This document shows, in pieces, positions 5,667-6,174 of a stretch of DNA of 6,174 bases. Where the stretch lies: contig PQAI01000163.1 of NCBI GenBank assembly GCA_003105245.1, positions 17,665-23,838 of the forward strand. Direction: 5' to 3'. Source of the DNA: Betaproteobacteria bacterium. GTDB lineage: Bacteria > Pseudomonadota > Gammaproteobacteria > Burkholderiales > Usitatibacteraceae. A model generated the notes under the pieces. That model did not search any database, was not told where the DNA came from, and saw only the letters and a program-made list of their open reading frames with translations. Each line of letters opens with the position of its first letter. Within the stretch, counting starts at the first letter, position 1. The translations under genes and the position numbers were made by a program.

Positions 5667-6059
5667 ATGGCAGCGAAGAAAGCCAAGAAACCCGCGGCGA
5701 AGAAGCCGGCGGCCAAGAAGCCCGCCGCGAAGAAGCCGGCCGCCAAGAAGGCCGCCGCGAAGAAGCCGGCCGCCAAGAAGGCCGCCCCCAAGAAGTCGGG
5801 CGCCAAGCGCAAGCCGAACGCCGCCTTCATGAAGCCCCTCACGCCGAGCCCCGCGCTCGCCGCCGTGATCGGTGCCGCCGCCCAGCCGCGCACCGAAGTG
5901 ACCAGCAAGCTGTGGGCCTACATCAAGAAGAACGGCCTGCAGGACAAGGTCAACAAGCGCAACATCAACGCGGACGACAAGCTGCGTGAAGTCTTCGGCG
6001 GCAAGAAGACCGTCTCGATGTTCGAGATGACCAAGCTGGTTTCCAAGCACCTGAAGTAA
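5667..6059 (+). CDS. SWIB/MDM2-domain protein with histone H1-like Lys/Ala tail
   Basis: This 130-residue protein has two parts. Residues 1-50 are a histone H1-like tail made of a five-residue repeat (KKPAA or KKAAA) with eight Lys pairs from 7-8 to 42-43. Such tails bind DNA non-specifically. Residues 54-130 form a SWIB domain, with FMKPLTPSPALAAVIG (54-69), SKLWAYIKKNGLQD (80-93), NKRNINADDKLREVFGG (96-112) and SMFEMTKLVSKHL (117-129). SWIB domains occur in eukaryotic SWI/SNF subunits and in bacterial proteins, including a chlamydial topoisomerase fusion, so a nucleoid-associated role is the likely job. The ATG at 5667 is set by GGAGGA (5655-5660), 6 nt upstream. An in-frame upstream start at 5580 would lie inside the predicted promoter region and is unlikely. 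The gene has its own promoter and terminator, is monocistronic and is probably well expressed. The partner and biological process are unknown. Confidence 0.92.
   Translation: MAAKKAKKPAAKKPAAKKPAAKKPAAKKAAAKKPAAKKAAPKKSGAKRKPNAAFMKPLTPSPALAAVIGAAAQPRTEVTSKLWAYIKKNGLQDKVNKRNINADDKLREVFGGKKTVSMFEMTKLVSKHLK
5685..5795 (+). repeat. In-frame 15-bp tandem repeat encoding the KKPAA tail
   Basis: About seven and a half copies of a degenerate 15-bp unit, roughly AAGAAGCCSGCSGCS, encode Lys-Lys-Pro/Ala-Ala-Ala. The lysine codons are all AAG, while the Pro and Ala third positions alternate between C and G. Such arrays tend to change copy number by slippage or recombination, so tail length may vary between strains. 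Confidence 0.8.
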
Positions 6060-6099
6060 CGGTGTCCGTGCCGGCGCCAGCCGGCCGGTGCATGAAGAG

Positions 6100-6129
6100 C
6101 GGGCCGGCTTTCGCCGGCCCGTTTCATTT
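6100..6129 (+). terminator. Strong Rho-independent terminator after the SWIB gene
   Basis: A 9-bp GC-rich stem, CGGGCCGGC (6100-6108) with GCCGGCCCG (6113-6121), closes a TTTC loop and is followed by TTTCATTT. It starts 41 nt after the SWIB stop codon. On the opposite strand the loop reads GAAA (a GNRA-type loop), but the trailing tract is poor in T, so it works best for the plus-strand gene. It may also serve the convergent gene at the right edge. Confidence 0.8.
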
Positions 6130-6140
6130 CGGGGCCGACT

Positions 6141-6174
6141 TCAGCCCAGGAAGCCCAGGTCGGGAGTCGCGAAC
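6141..6174 (-). CDS. Possible C-terminal end of a convergent gene
   Basis: On the minus strand the frame entering from the right edge reads FATPDLGFLG followed by TGA (6143-6141). The short hydrophobic ending is plausible for a protein C-terminus, and the stop lies just beyond the terminator hairpin, as expected for a convergent gene. Ten residues are too few to identify a family, and another minus frame stays open to 6124, so the call is tentative. Confidence 0.35.
   Translation of the reverse strand, partial: FATPDLGFLG

Noticed and set aside
5667..5795. Tandem repeats as a CRISPR-like or non-coding satellite array
   Set aside because: The 15-bp units are in frame, without spacers, and encode a known type of Lys/Ala tail behind a good ribosome binding site.
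5613..6050. Minus-strand frames opposite the SWIB gene giving Gly/Leu- or Ala/Phe-rich repeats
   Set aside because: They are simple antisense readings of the Lys/Ala repeat, with no family match or independent signals.

Overview
This is a GC-rich chromosomal window, probably from a betaproteobacterium or a related proteobacterium. The reasons are the high GC content, strong GGAGG-type ribosome binding sites, a phasin, a SWIB-domain protein with a histone H1-like Lys/Ala tail, and a two-domain fatty acyl-CoA reductase resembling the Marinobacter enzyme. The lineage is inferred from gene content only. No phage, IS element, CRISPR array, tRNA or rRNA is visible.

Layout. On the minus strand, positions 85-2073 encode a complete 662-residue fatty acyl-CoA reductase with two SDR domains. 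It is followed after 13 nt by the first codons of a gene that starts with a hydrophobic segment and runs off the left edge. A divergent control region (2074-2283) holds a perfect 11-bp inverted repeat. From it, reading rightwards, come four closely packed plus-strand genes that look like one operon: a phasin (2284-2733), a patatin-like lipase (2737-3999), a TetR-family regulator (4014-4694) and a cytoplasmic TPR-like protein of unknown function (4711-5490). After a 176-bp gap with a recognisable promoter comes a separate small gene (5667-6059), a SWIB-domain protein with an (AAKKP)n tail, followed by a strong hairpin terminator. The last 34 bases probably hold the C-terminal end of a convergent minus-strand gene.

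How the genes may work together. The reductase should make fatty alcohols from acyl-CoA, phasins coat storage granules, and patatins hydrolyse acyl esters. With an acyl-responsive type of regulator (TetR) between them, the most economical reading is a storage-lipid module (PHA and/or wax ester) controlled locally. The enzyme and family calls are well supported. The idea of a shared pathway and the regulatory link are inferences from position.
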